Shown in pieces: positions 54,565 through 64,000 of a DNA stretch of 64,000 nucleotides; the first letter of the stretch is position 1, and each line of letters begins with the position of its first letter. The notes beneath the pieces were generated by a model. It did no database searches, was not told the origin of the DNA, and worked only from the letters and a program-made list of their open reading frames with translations. Source of the stretch: Apteryx mantelli (Eukaryota > Chordata > Aves > Apterygiformes > Apterygidae); NCBI RefSeq assembly GCF_036417845.1, contig NC_089978.1, positions 128,680,183 to 128,744,182 of the forward strand, given 5' to 3'. The position numbers were made by a program, and so were the translations under genes.

Positions 54565-57500
54565 GTGAGTGGGGCCCCGGGACCCCCCCGGCGCTGCCCG
54601 CCGCGGGACACCTGCGCGGCGCCCGGGGCCTGGGCCCGGGAGGCGCCCTGGGACTCTGCCCGGGGCTAACGCGGTGCGGCGGGGGGAGCGGCGGCCCTGA
54701 GGCCCGCGGAAGGGGTGGCCGGGCCCCGGCGAGCCTCTGCGGCGCCCCGTGTTGTTCCCCCCGGCCCGGGGCAGGTTTGGGGCGGGGGGCGTCCCCCCTC
54801 CGTAGCCCCGAACCGCCTCCTGGCCCAGGGCGGAAGAGCTGGGCTCTCCTGAGCGTGGCACCAAAGCCGTGCCTGGAGGGCCACTTGCAGGCAGAGGAGT
54901 ACAGTCACCTGCAAAGGTGCTGCTCGCCCCTTTCCTAGGCAGAAGGGAAGAGGTTTCCTGCTTCCCCGCAGTCTCCCATATTGCTCGTGTGCACCCAGGC
55001 TGGTTTGGACCTGAGTACCAGGAAGAAGCATGGGGACTCCCTGATGGCTCCTCACAAGTGCTCACCCCAGCTTTTTCTACTGGCTCCACACCCCCAGCTG
55101 CTTTTGAGATCTGGCGTAGTTGCAGTGCTTTTGTACTTGGTAGATACATGCCTGTATGGAAATAGGAGCTCCTGTTGATGTCTGCAGACGGCCTTCAGAA
55201 AGCAGAGTTGTTTCCTTTCCTCCAGCTTCTCATCTCCTCTACGGAATGATCATTTTGGTCTTGGATATCTGGGTCCTTGCTGATGATTTAGCTTTAGATG
55301 CCAAAGTTCAGTTTCTTGCAGAGAACCAATAAAGAAAGGAAACTAACAGGGAGGTATGCTTCTTGGTTATCTTGCTTGGCAGCCACATTCCTACATGGTG
55401 TTCTCACAAGCTAAAAATTGGCCTCACCTGGTCTGGAAGTCAGTGTCTTTTCAATAGAAAGTCACAGATCTGAGATAGCGGTAACTTACTAGATTGGTAG
55501 CGCCCGAATTCATCCTTTCCAAGCAGAAAAGAAGGGCAGCAGAATGCAGTCGAGGAATGTAGTTCAAGTTTAGGAACCTTCCTTATTTTCACAGCTTTTC
55601 AGTTGTCTTGTGTGATCTTGGTTGAGGAGGTTAGTATGAAACATCAGAAATGCTAAGACATCTGATTGCCATCCAGTGGGAAGAGTAGGTTTTTAACTTC
55701 TTTAAAAAACAGGGAACTTGTCTTTCAGCTCTCACTCTTTTGTATAACAGAGGTAATGACAATGAATACCTTTTCATAAGGAGCTTTGGTTTCTGTAAGT
55801 GAAGAGCACATGGTGATTTCTGAGTATTTTATTCTTGTCTGAGAGATGCTGCTGTAAGAAACCCATGGAAAATCTGTTTTCATGAGTCTAGGCAGTTCAG
55901 AATTCATATGGGAAAGACCTGTTTGCTTGCCAATGAGATCAAAGTTTTGTCAGTCTTTTGAGGGCTTGGATTTTGGGTTCATTTCTTGTGTTTTCCTGCA
56001 GTAAGATACTGTGGGTTAACTATTTCACAATGAAAGCCTCAGGTGAAACAAGATGTGTTGAAGTACAATGTAGTTAAATAAGAACCACTGTAACTACCTG
56101 TCACCAGTCTTGACCTTGCCTTGCTACAGTACTGTAAAAACTAGGGAGCCTTGATTTTGCTAGAGTTTTGTATGCCCATTGATGTTTCTATGTTTATGTG
56201 TGCGTGTATGTGTTATTTTTTTTAGAAAAGCCTTAGATTTGGAGTTTACCCTGGTCCTCTCTTTGTTTGTCTGTGTGGCATTTTTCAGGCAAATGAGTTT
56301 GCTCTGTCTGTGCTTCAAGTTGGTGTGCCAAGAGAGTTTCAAACCAGAAACTGAACAGTACTGCATGGATATATCCTACTATAGAAATATTTGTTGAGGC
56401 AGTGTTGCACCTCTGCAGCTATATAGTTTCCACCTGGCACAGACTGTGGACAGGTAGAGCTCATATTTGCCTGGAGAATACTGTGGAGACACAACCTAAA
56501 AGGACATTGAAAGAATGGTGCTCGCATATGTGGTCCAGATATTACTACAGCATCCCCAGTTCCCTTGCTGTCATCCTGAAAACATGGAATGAAGGGAAGA
56601 TTTTAAAGATGCAATAGAAATGAGTGCTGGTTCATGATGACCCTTTCGACTGGCACTTTCCAAACCTACCTCCTTCCTTTCCTCCTTTCCCACTATCATG
56701 CACCCCAGGTAAGGGCCGTTCTACCATGGCACTGCAAACCCTGTCCTGTTCTCTGGGGTGTACTCCAGACAGTGTATCCTACACTCACTTTGCACTGTTT
56801 GCATTGCCTTATCGAAGGGGAACCAGTGATAACTTTGCTATTGTTAATGACAAGCACAACTTATTGTGTTATCAAAGTTTAAACAAGATAGAGGTGTCAC
56901 TGGAGTGTGGCTAAACTAATGTATAGCTTATGAGAAACTTTGTAAAACCTTGCTCAGTGGATGTGGCTGCTTGGATAGAAAATGCTACGGAGGCTGTTAT
57001 AGATGAGGTCAGAAAGTAAAAAACAAGAGCTTTATGGAAAGAAAAACAAAAGGGAAATTGATGTGTGTTGTTCTAAAGTGGTAAACGGATTAAGTAGAAC
57101 TATAATGCTAAAGCCCAAAAGTAGTATTGTCTTCATCCTAGTCACCACTAGGAAACATTTTGAGGGCTATCTTAGCAAGATCTTGACAAAATTCATTAGA
57201 TGTTTGTATGAACAGATGGCACTGCAGAACTGATCTGGTTAGGATGACAAAGCAAGGCGATCCCATCCTGTGCACTTCTGGGCCCAAAGAATTCTCTCCC
57301 ACAGCCTGGAGGAACAATTCTACCATGCAGAAGTAGAGTATGAGTGATATGCTACATAATGGCTAGTAACAGTTGCTTCAGAGGAAAGAATTCAGTCTAT
57401 AAGACAGGTGGATGGCTCAAGCTGTGCTCTGTCAGGGAGAGACAGGACTCGCATCCTAACCAGGATTCATATCTCTGCACAGCTTCACCAGAGGGGTTGT

Positions 57501-60500
57501 GAGACACCTCTTCACAGACTGTTTGTGAAGTGCTGTGAGGTCTTTGGGTACAAGTTCTATATGAGGCAAAGGGAGATGTACTTCAGTTGTTGGTCTGGTC
57601 TGGGGTGAAAGTTGTGATGCGATGTCTGTTCCTGCCAGTCAACTGTCTTCTGTGTTCTTGTTTTCAGGTTGCCTCTCCCTGCTGGTAACAGTTCAGGATG
57701 TTGAGCGTTATACCACCTTGTTTGCCAGTGTGGTCCTCAGGTGTGACTACAGCACTTCAGCGCAGCTGCAGGATGTGGTGGTGACCTGGCGCTTCAAATC
57801 CTTCTGCAAGGATCCCATCTTTGACTACTACTCAGTCTGTGAGTGTCAGGCTTGTTCTCCAAGGAATTCCTCTTTAAATGGGAGCATAGAGAAGGTAGAC
57901 TTACTGGGGAGTATAGGCTTTTGACCTCTTTCTGCCCACAAACCAGGTCAGGTGGTAGTACTTCCCTGGGATCCAAGAAAAAGAGGGCATGGCTGTAATT
58001 TCCTTTGCAGTGTCAAGGCTTTATGACACCATATCGGAGAAATTCCAGCCAAAACAGCCCATCTGTCCTCTTTGTCATCAACTCGTAAGGCAGGGAGCTC
58101 TGCCGTAGTTGGCACATGTCAAACTTGTCAGCCCTACATTCTGCCAATGCAGAAAGCAAGGATCCCGCAACAAACGGATTTTATGATTTCATGGCAGGGC
58201 CCATGGTTGGAGCTAGTGGCCGGTGACTAGGTGTTACTGATTTTAGGAAGTAGAAGAAACACCTGCATTTTGGAGGGCAGAAAGACCTGTAAGTGATAGC
58301 ACTCTGTGTGTAGACATTCTAGCGTGTGCGGCCTTGTTTCAGGAGTGTTTAAAATGGTTGTTCAGGTATATTTAGGCTGCCCTACCTTAGCTTAACTGTA
58401 CACTTAAGATTGAGCTCAAAGTGGGGAGCCTGGGCTTGTTTGTGCCATAGTATCCAAACTCTCCATCATGCAGTCTAGCGGGCTTGGGCAGGCATGTTAC
58501 CAAGTCTATGAGCAGGTGGATCCCTGACTCTGCTGTTTCCAGCACAGGCTGAGTGCTTTGAGCTTAGTCTACACTTGAGCTAATAGCCCCCAACAGGGAT
58601 AGAAGGCAGAGTCTGAGCCTAGCTGGGTCTGCTCTTCATGATGCATTGTAGATATAGCTGCATGGAGGCCTTTAACAAGCTTCGTCCTCTCCTCTCTTCA
58701 CTGCAAGCCTTTTAAAAACAATGCTGAATGTTTGTATGAATTGTCTCCCCAAATTTCAGCTCCCAAATGCCAAATCCCAAATGGTGATTCAATGTTAGAT
58801 TTTACTGCAAGTCTCTCATAGGAGTAATGGACAATAATTGCCTCTAATCCTCCATTAATCTGTTGAGTCTCTACACATAATCATGAGCTGGAATCAGACG
58901 ATGGATTCTTTTCTGTCTTTATGAATGACACAACATGTAATGGGGTACAGGTGGGAAAGGTATACAGTTCCTACACCAGTTCATATGTGTCTAGAGATTT
59001 GGTTTTGAAATAAACACACTTTTGGTATTGGTCCAGTAGTCCTAATGAGTTGTGTGACTTTTTTCTTTGCTGTTTGTCTTCATACTGGGAGCTGCCCTTC
59101 TGCCTACCATCATCAGCTTTTTTCCACTGTCATTCTTTCAGTTGTGAGTGCAGGAGCCGTCTCCTCTGCAGCTTCTGCATTCTCAAAATCTCTGTCATTT
59201 CTGCAGCTCTTCCTCTGTTCGCTTTTAAGTACTCCAGAGTTGCTCTTGCTGTTTTGAAGCCATGGTTTTTATTACTAAACTAAAACAGATGCACATGTGG
59301 GTTTAAGAGTTTCTCTGCTGTTTACAAGGGGATAGAAACTGGGCCTTCGAAATAACTTTTGGCCTCAGATTTGATGATGTGTGTTTGTAGCATACCAGGC
59401 TGGTTTAGCTCTTGGCCAGGATCCATCTGATGACTGCAATGACAGCCAGCGAAAGGTGCGCGTTGTCATCCAGAGATATGGGCAGAACGAGCCTGTACTG
59501 GGCATCGATTACCGGCAACGAAAGATCACCATTCAGAACCGTAAGTGACATAACTTCTCAGGCAGGCAGTGAACCCAGTAAGTATCTAATATCTGGGCCT
59601 TCTAAGTGAAGAGAAACATGAACATGGCTTATATCATCTGTAGCTTACATATTCTGGGAGGTGGCAGTGGAGCAAGAGTTGTGAGGGGCCAAATCCCCTT
59701 TCCCTGGCCTGAGGGTGTTGAAGGCTCTGCAAGCTAAGGCAGAGTTGAGGATGCCTGAGCATTTCACTGAAGAGTGCAGAGGTGAGCTGAAGAGCCCAGA
59801 GGCTAGAAAGCAATTGTTTCCTCTAAGAAATACTGAATATTTGCCCAGGTGTAATACGTGCTCTCTGCTGTCTCTGGAGAAATAGCTATTGGTACTGCCA
59901 GAAAAGAGTTATTAGACTGGCTGGCCTAATGTGGTACAGTGACCCATATTCAGTGCACCATGGCCTAACCTGAAACAGCTTTAAGGTGTGAGGTCGTGTT
60001 ACATCCTAAGTGTGGTAAACATCCTAGGCAAGTTTCTTCTATTGTATAATTGTTCTATTCTATTTCTGTTTTATTTGATATGGCTCCCTGAAACCCTTCC
60101 ACTCCAGCTCCTTCCCATGCTAAAACAACAAGATGATTTCTTGATAAGAGGAGAGGAAGGAGGGAAAGATTATGAAATGTGAGCTTAGAAAGAGGTGCAT
60201 ACATTGTAGTGGTTTCCTGGTCTTTCATGGAGTTAGAGGCACCTTGCTTGCCAGTGGGGTTGACAGTGCTCTGAAACCAATGTTGGTAGTTGGTAGCAGC
60301 AGGTTTCAGTTAAAATCCATCACCCTGCAGTGCTCTGGTATTTCATTCCACACAGAATTAGCCCCACTTGTAAGTAACGTTGCCTTCCAGCAACACAAAG
60401 AGAAAAAGGATTGGCAGTTAATGCCACTTACAGGAGTTCTCCATAGACTAAAATGGTAGTGTGTTGTTTTCATTTGAAGGTGATGGCTGCCCATTGGAAG

Positions 60501-61023
60501 AGGGGAGGTGCAGTACAATATGTCACCTGCAAGCACAGGGCCATCTTAGAGTGAGGCCTGAAAGCAGCGCTAGTCTTGAAGAGCCCACTGACCTCTGTGT
60601 CGCTCTCCCACAGGGGCAGACCTTGCCATCAGCGAGGTCATGTGGTGGGACCATGGCATGTATTATTGCACTGTGGAAGCACCAGGAGATACATCAGGTG
60701 ACCCGGACAAGGAAGTTAAGCTAATTGTTCTCCGTAAGTGCCTGTGGTCTGTCCCCTGGGTGACACCTGTCCTCCTCCTCCCCACCCCAACATGTCTTCT
60801 GGAGTAGAGAAGTGCTCAGTAACTTGCTGGTTACTGGTACATCAGGATCCTCTCTCTTTCTCTGTTTCTCCCATAGATTGGCTCACGGTACTCCTTATTA
60901 TCCTTGGTGGGCTCATCCTCCTCCTGCTGATTGGAGTGTGCTGGTGCCAGTGCTGCCCCCAGTATTGCTGCTGCCACATCCCATGTGTCTGCTGCCCAAC
61001 ACGGTGCTGCTGTAATGAGGAAG
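54510..61023 (+). CDS. ILDR1: ILDR1 (angulin-2), N-terminal 5 coding exons (3' part outside window)
   Basis: ILDR1 is a single-pass membrane protein of the LSR/angulin family. It recruits tricellulin to tricellular tight junctions, is needed for hearing (human DFNB42), and is reported in lipid-stimulated cholecystokinin release. Exons 54510-54564, 57668-57838, 59391-59540, 60614-60733 and 60877-61023 join in phase 1 throughout, giving 214 codons plus one base. Residues 1 to about 22 form a signal peptide ([15 protein letters not shown]). An IgV domain follows with the Cys pair VVLRCDY and DHGMYYC, Trp at VTWRF, and extra Cys at SFCKD and DDCND. Then come a transmembrane helix ([20 protein letters not shown]) and the Cys-rich juxtamembrane segment [12 protein letters not shown], probably palmitoylated. 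LSR and ILDR2 are the paralogues; identity is closest to ILDR1. The start ATG has a strong Kozak context (GCGCCATGG). Confidence 0.95.
54565..57667 (+). other. ILDR1 intron 1
   Basis: Starts inside the CpG island and becomes AT-rich after about 54900. A possible CORE-SINE tail is at about 57430-57580. No gene is recognised. Confidence 0.6.
57430..57580 (+). mobile_element. Possible CORE-SINE (MIR-like) relic
   Basis: TTGTGAAGTGCTGTGAGGTC near 57524 followed by AAGTTCTATATGAGG resembles the 3' part of the relic at 49765-49945 and of amniote CORE-SINEs. The match is weak. Confidence 0.35.
57668..57838 (+). CDS. ILDR1: ILDR1 exon 2: first half of IgV domain
   Basis: [10 protein letters not shown] is followed by [20 protein letters not shown] and [19 protein letters not shown]. 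It holds the strand-B Cys and strand-C Trp. Acceptor GTTTTCAG, donor T|GTGAGT. Confidence 0.96.
57839..60613 (+). other. ILDR1 introns 2 and 3
   Basis: Introns 57839-59390 and 59541-60613. I see nothing recognisable in them besides splice sites. Confidence 0.5.
59391..59540 (+). CDS. ILDR1: ILDR1 exon 3: middle of IgV domain
   Basis: [20 protein letters not shown] and [20 protein letters not shown]. Conserved with mammalian ILDR1. Donor C|GTAAGT. Confidence 0.96.
60614..60733 (+). CDS. ILDR1: ILDR1 exon 4: end of IgV domain
   Basis: [20 protein letters not shown] then [19 protein letters not shown]. It contains the strand-F D-G-Y-C motif. Confidence 0.96.
60877..61023 (+). CDS. ILDR1: ILDR1 exon 5: transmembrane helix and Cys-rich segment
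   Basis: [20 protein letters not shown] is followed by [20 protein letters not shown] and TRCCCNEE. In mammals this exon is skipped in a soluble splice form; here it is 147 nt, so skipping keeps the frame. Confidence 0.95.
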
Positions 61024-62295
61024 GTAAGATGTGAGCAAATATATGTCCAACCGTGGCTTCTGTCAAGACAAAAGCCTGACACACAGCTTGCTGTGCTCCA
61101 ATTTCTCCCTGTGCTTCAGTGTCAAGATTGAGACATTTCTCTGGCCAATGTAACCTTCATGTAATCTAATAGAGAAGGGGAGCTAAGATATGTGGATCCC
61201 ACCCTGCTCCTATGGAGCTCTGTGTCCTACTTTCAGAAGTTCCTCCCCACTCACAGCTTACTGCCAGCTTCTCTCACATTATCCAGGGCATGGTCACTTC
61301 CCTCGTGTGAATAGCTCTGGACTGTTTTCTTCCCAGCCCTACTGTGTGGTTCTTCTGCCTGTGCATCTGAGGGAGGCAAGGGAATGCCTTGTCCTCAGTA
61401 TCATGATGCTGCTCTCCAAACTGGCCTAGCCTTGAAATTTGCTGCTCTGAGAAGTACCTGTATAAAATTTGGGACTTTTTGTCTTGTGGGTATTTCAGAT
61501 CTGCTCTTTCTACAAGCAAAGGGTTTTTGTTTGTTCACTTTTTGTTTGGTGAGGGGGGTGAGGAGAAAGAAAGGAGGAGGATGGTCTCTCTTGATGGTCA
61601 ACCCTGCAAATGCTTTCTGAGTTTTTGAGGGTCAAGAGAGACTTTGTTGTGCATAGTTTTCAGCAATAATAAAGATTCTGAAGTCAGTGCCTGTTCTGTT
61701 AATAGGGCCAGCCAGGCATAGCGTTTGAATTCTGTCTACTGGGGTTGTTGAGCCTCTGTGTTCTCGTACCTGAAACCTTGCGGTTCTGCAGTGATGCAAG
61801 CTGGAATAGCCCTTTGTATCTTACATACTCTGACAGGAACAAAATGCAACAAACACATTTACTTGTCACTGAAATCACCCAGTTCTTCCTAGATGCTGCA
61901 AGGAGAGGATTTGTGAACAAGGAGCTGTGGTTATAGTGTCCTTTGCCTACAAAGAGTTTTGTGGTATACCTTGGTGTTAGCAAGCTCTCTAAGAGCTGAA
62001 AGAACCTGCTGTGAGAGTTTTAGATTTAAGCTTAATTTGCTTAGCAAAGGGTGAACAGAGTATCCGTCTGATTTGCTAAAACCAAAGCCAAACAAAACAC
62101 TTTTGGGGGACTTTATGCTCTCTCAAGTGAAATGCTTGGTGGTGAGGAGGCTCTGGATACTTGGCAGAAAAATCGGTTTCCTGGAGGGAGAAAGAGGTGA
62201 TGGAGATATAAGACTCATACATCCAGGCTTCCTGGTTCTCAGCAAAGGAGCATTCAGAATACGCATGAGCTCTTTTTTGTTTTTCTATGCTGTAG

Positions 62296-62348
62296 GAGAT
62301 AACGGCACAGTCCAGACTGTTGTCTTTCCTGCCTCCTACTGAGGATAG
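62296..62348 (+). other. Candidate alternative ILDR1 exon with in-frame stop
   Basis: A good acceptor (T-rich tract then CTGTAG) precedes 47 coding nt that continue the exon 5 phase as GDNGTVQTVVFPASY and TGA (62340-62342). A potential donor ATAG|GTAGGA follows, and an AATAAA is at 62826. If used as a last exon, it would give a membrane form of about 229 residues with almost no tail. I do not recognise this peptide. Confidence 0.25.
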
Positions 62349-63269
62349 GTAGGAAGGATTCTTGTGGGGTTCCCAAAACCTCTCCCTGCTCATGAGAGAA
62401 GTTACAGACCAGTCCAGCCTTCTTGACTGGCTGCTAGATTCTCTGGCTGTAATTTTCATCCCAGCTACTGCCCTCTCTATCCACTTTGCAAGGATCTGTG
62501 TGACTGTTCCCTTGCTCTAGTGCACCTTCTCTTCACTTTTCCCTGCCTCTAACTTATTTTTTGGCCTCCAAGAAAGGAACAGGAGACCTTAAAAAGCAGA
62601 AAAAGATTGAGACAGGAGGTATCTTAAAAACCAGTGAACAGAAAGTGGAAATTTTCAACTATATGTTAGAATTAGAGTGCGAGCTGAATGTGGCTGATTT
62701 CTTCCCAGTTATTGTCCACTAGAGGGTAGCCTAGATCTGCTGAACGGGCAAAGATGCCACTGGAGCAAAGTAACACTGGGTGTTTTAAAAGTCAGGTCAT
62801 TAACTAACATGGTTTTGAACCTAGTAATAAAAGGAGTGAATTGTTTGCATAATTTAGAGTTGATGTTACAGAAATATTAAATATGCCCTGGGGCAAGCCA
62901 ATTACATGCCCCATGGAAAGCTCTGAGAGAAGTCCACTGGTACAAATACCAGGGTAAATATATTTATGACCTCATTCTGTTGCTATTAGCTAGTTCCCTC
63001 CTGTGGACTTCTCCCATGAATGAATTGGTGCAAAATAGTATATACTTGCACCTGAGTCTGACTGGGTTGGAAAATATTTTTTTTTATAATTGAATTTGGC
63101 CCAGCAACTGTAAAGTCTGACAAAGGTGAAGAACAAACTTTCTCATTGGGGAATGGGTGGGGGAACAATGAAGCATCCTCCAAACTTGTATAACAGTTGT
63201 AAATTTTGGAACTGGGGGGAATCTGACATTCTTCAAATCAGTATATTTTCAAGAATTTCCCCAAAAGAT

Positions 63270-63360
63270 CTGTAACATTACCTTCATTTTGCAGATGAGG
63301 AACTAGAGTACTGAGTTCAGTGCTCTATCAGGTTCAAACTGGGAGGCAAGCTATCTGGGG
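63270..63360 (-). mobile_element. CORE-SINE (MIR-like) relic
   Basis: TTCATTTTGCAGATGAGGAA followed by CTAGAGTACTGAG matches the antisense form of the MIR core (complement of CTCAGTTTCCTCATCTGTAAAATG). Confidence 0.55.
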
Positions 63361-63727
63361 AAGAAAGGGAGGATGAGGGAGTGTAGGAAGTCCAAGGATA
63401 ATTATGCATTTGTTCAGCTGTAAGGAGAGACCAGAGAATCACATGGATGTGAAGATTTAGGTCCCAGTGAGTGCCTTCATACCCTGAGGAGGGAAACCTG
63501 TAGGTATGCCCACCATTACTGGGCCTTTAGCTCCTTGGGGAAGACTGCAGTCAAAACCTGGAGATGTGCATTCAGCAGGTAGAACCTGCAGGTAGGACGT
63601 TCTCAAGGTGATAATGGGAGGAGCAGGAGAGGAATCGATAAGGCCTTTCCCTTCTTATTATCTCTCATTTTCTTCATCCTCTCTTTCTTCCAAGTTTGAA
63701 ACCTGAACTCAAGGAAAACCCCTTTTT

Positions 63728-63744
63728 AAAAAAAAAAAAAAAAA
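63728..63744. repeat. Poly-A run
   Basis: Seventeen consecutive A; no retroposon body is recognised. Confidence 0.8.
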
Positions 63745-64000
63745 GCAAATTTGACATAAAATGCTTGAAAGCTGGTACCTTAGGCCACAGTGTTTTGAAG
63801 AAAAATCACAGTATTAGGATTAAAACCCTGAAGTTCGCAGCTTTGTTTTTCAGTCTGTTTGGAGCCAGGCTGGAGAGGGGAGGGGAGTTTGGAATGGAGA
63901 ACAAATGGGAGCTGCCCGAACTGTGGGGAAAGCAAAAAATGTGGTCGGATGCAGGGGCAGTCCCTATTTTACTGCAAGTCTTGGTCTATGTAAATTCAGT

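Larger units (their letters stand above)
54180..54830. promoter_or_regulatory. CpG island at the ILDR1 promoter and exon 1
   Basis: Very GC-rich and CpG-dense, covering the ILDR1 start codon. Long open frames on both strands here come from low stop-codon frequency, not genes. It includes a G-quadruplex-prone tract at 54266-54298. Confidence 0.85.
61024..64000 (+). other. ILDR1 intron after exon 5, running out of the window
   Basis: No exon for the ILDR1 cytoplasmic tail (expected next) is found up to 64000. AATAAA hexamers occur at 61668-61673 and 62826-62831. A candidate alternative exon lies at 62296-62348, and a 17-A run at 63728-63744. Confidence 0.55.

Noticed and set aside
54151-55149. 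Minus-strand open frame of 332 codons over the ILDR1 CpG island
   Set aside because: It lies in very GC-rich DNA where stop codons are rare, overlaps the clear ILDR1 exon 1 on the other strand, and encodes low-complexity Pro/Gly/Arg/Ala sequence.
1-64000. tRNA, rRNA, snoRNA, CRISPR or bacterial operon signals
   Set aside because: I looked for these and saw none. All strong coding signal is explained by three vertebrate genes.

Overview
The window is ordinary nuclear DNA from a vertebrate. It holds long introns with GT-AG splice sites, CpG-rich promoter islands and very few repeats. The repeats I can recognise are heavily decayed CR1 LINE relics and CORE-SINE (MIR-like) fragments. The compact introns and archosaur-type CR1 text suggest a sauropsid, most likely a bird, with a crocodilian possible. 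That taxonomic call is inference. I found no operon, CRISPR array, phage or other bacterial feature, and no convincing new biological system.

Three protein-coding genes explain nearly all coding signal. (1) Positions 1-7196, plus strand: the last nine coding exons of BOC, the Hedgehog co-receptor. They encode FnIII domains 2 and 3, the transmembrane helix and the cytoplasmic tail; the Ig domains and FnIII-1 lie upstream of the window. (2) Positions 53181 down to 9246, minus strand: a complete CFAP44 (WDR52), a ciliary and sperm-flagellar protein. I could chain 35 coding exons with matching phases at every junction, giving 5,637 nt (1,878 codons plus stop), close to my recollection of the human protein (about 1,850 aa). 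WD40 propellers fill the N-terminal half and coiled coil the C-terminal half. (3) From 54510, plus strand: the first five coding exons of ILDR1 (angulin-2), covering the signal peptide, IgV domain, transmembrane helix and cysteine-rich juxtamembrane segment. The rest of its cytoplasmic tail lies beyond position 64000.

BOC and CFAP44 converge tail to tail, with about 2.05 kb between stop codons. CFAP44 and ILDR1 diverge head to head, with about 1.33 kb between start codons. Each of these two start sites sits in its own CpG island. The CFAP44 island carries a near-consensus RFX X-box 15 bp upstream of the ATG, plus NRF1-like and ZNF143-like sites. This suits a ciliary gene.

Items most worth a second look are: a perfect 12-bp hairpin whose 3' arm ends exactly at the CFAP44 exon 4 splice acceptor; the X-box cluster; an in-frame 14-residue duplication in the CFAP44 C-terminus that keeps heptad register; possible short-tailed ILDR1 isoforms; a GC-rich unidentified island in CFAP44 intron 14; an inverted repeat in CFAP44 intron 28; and a gene order that seems to differ from human, with ILDR1 rather than SPICE1 beside the CFAP44 promoter.
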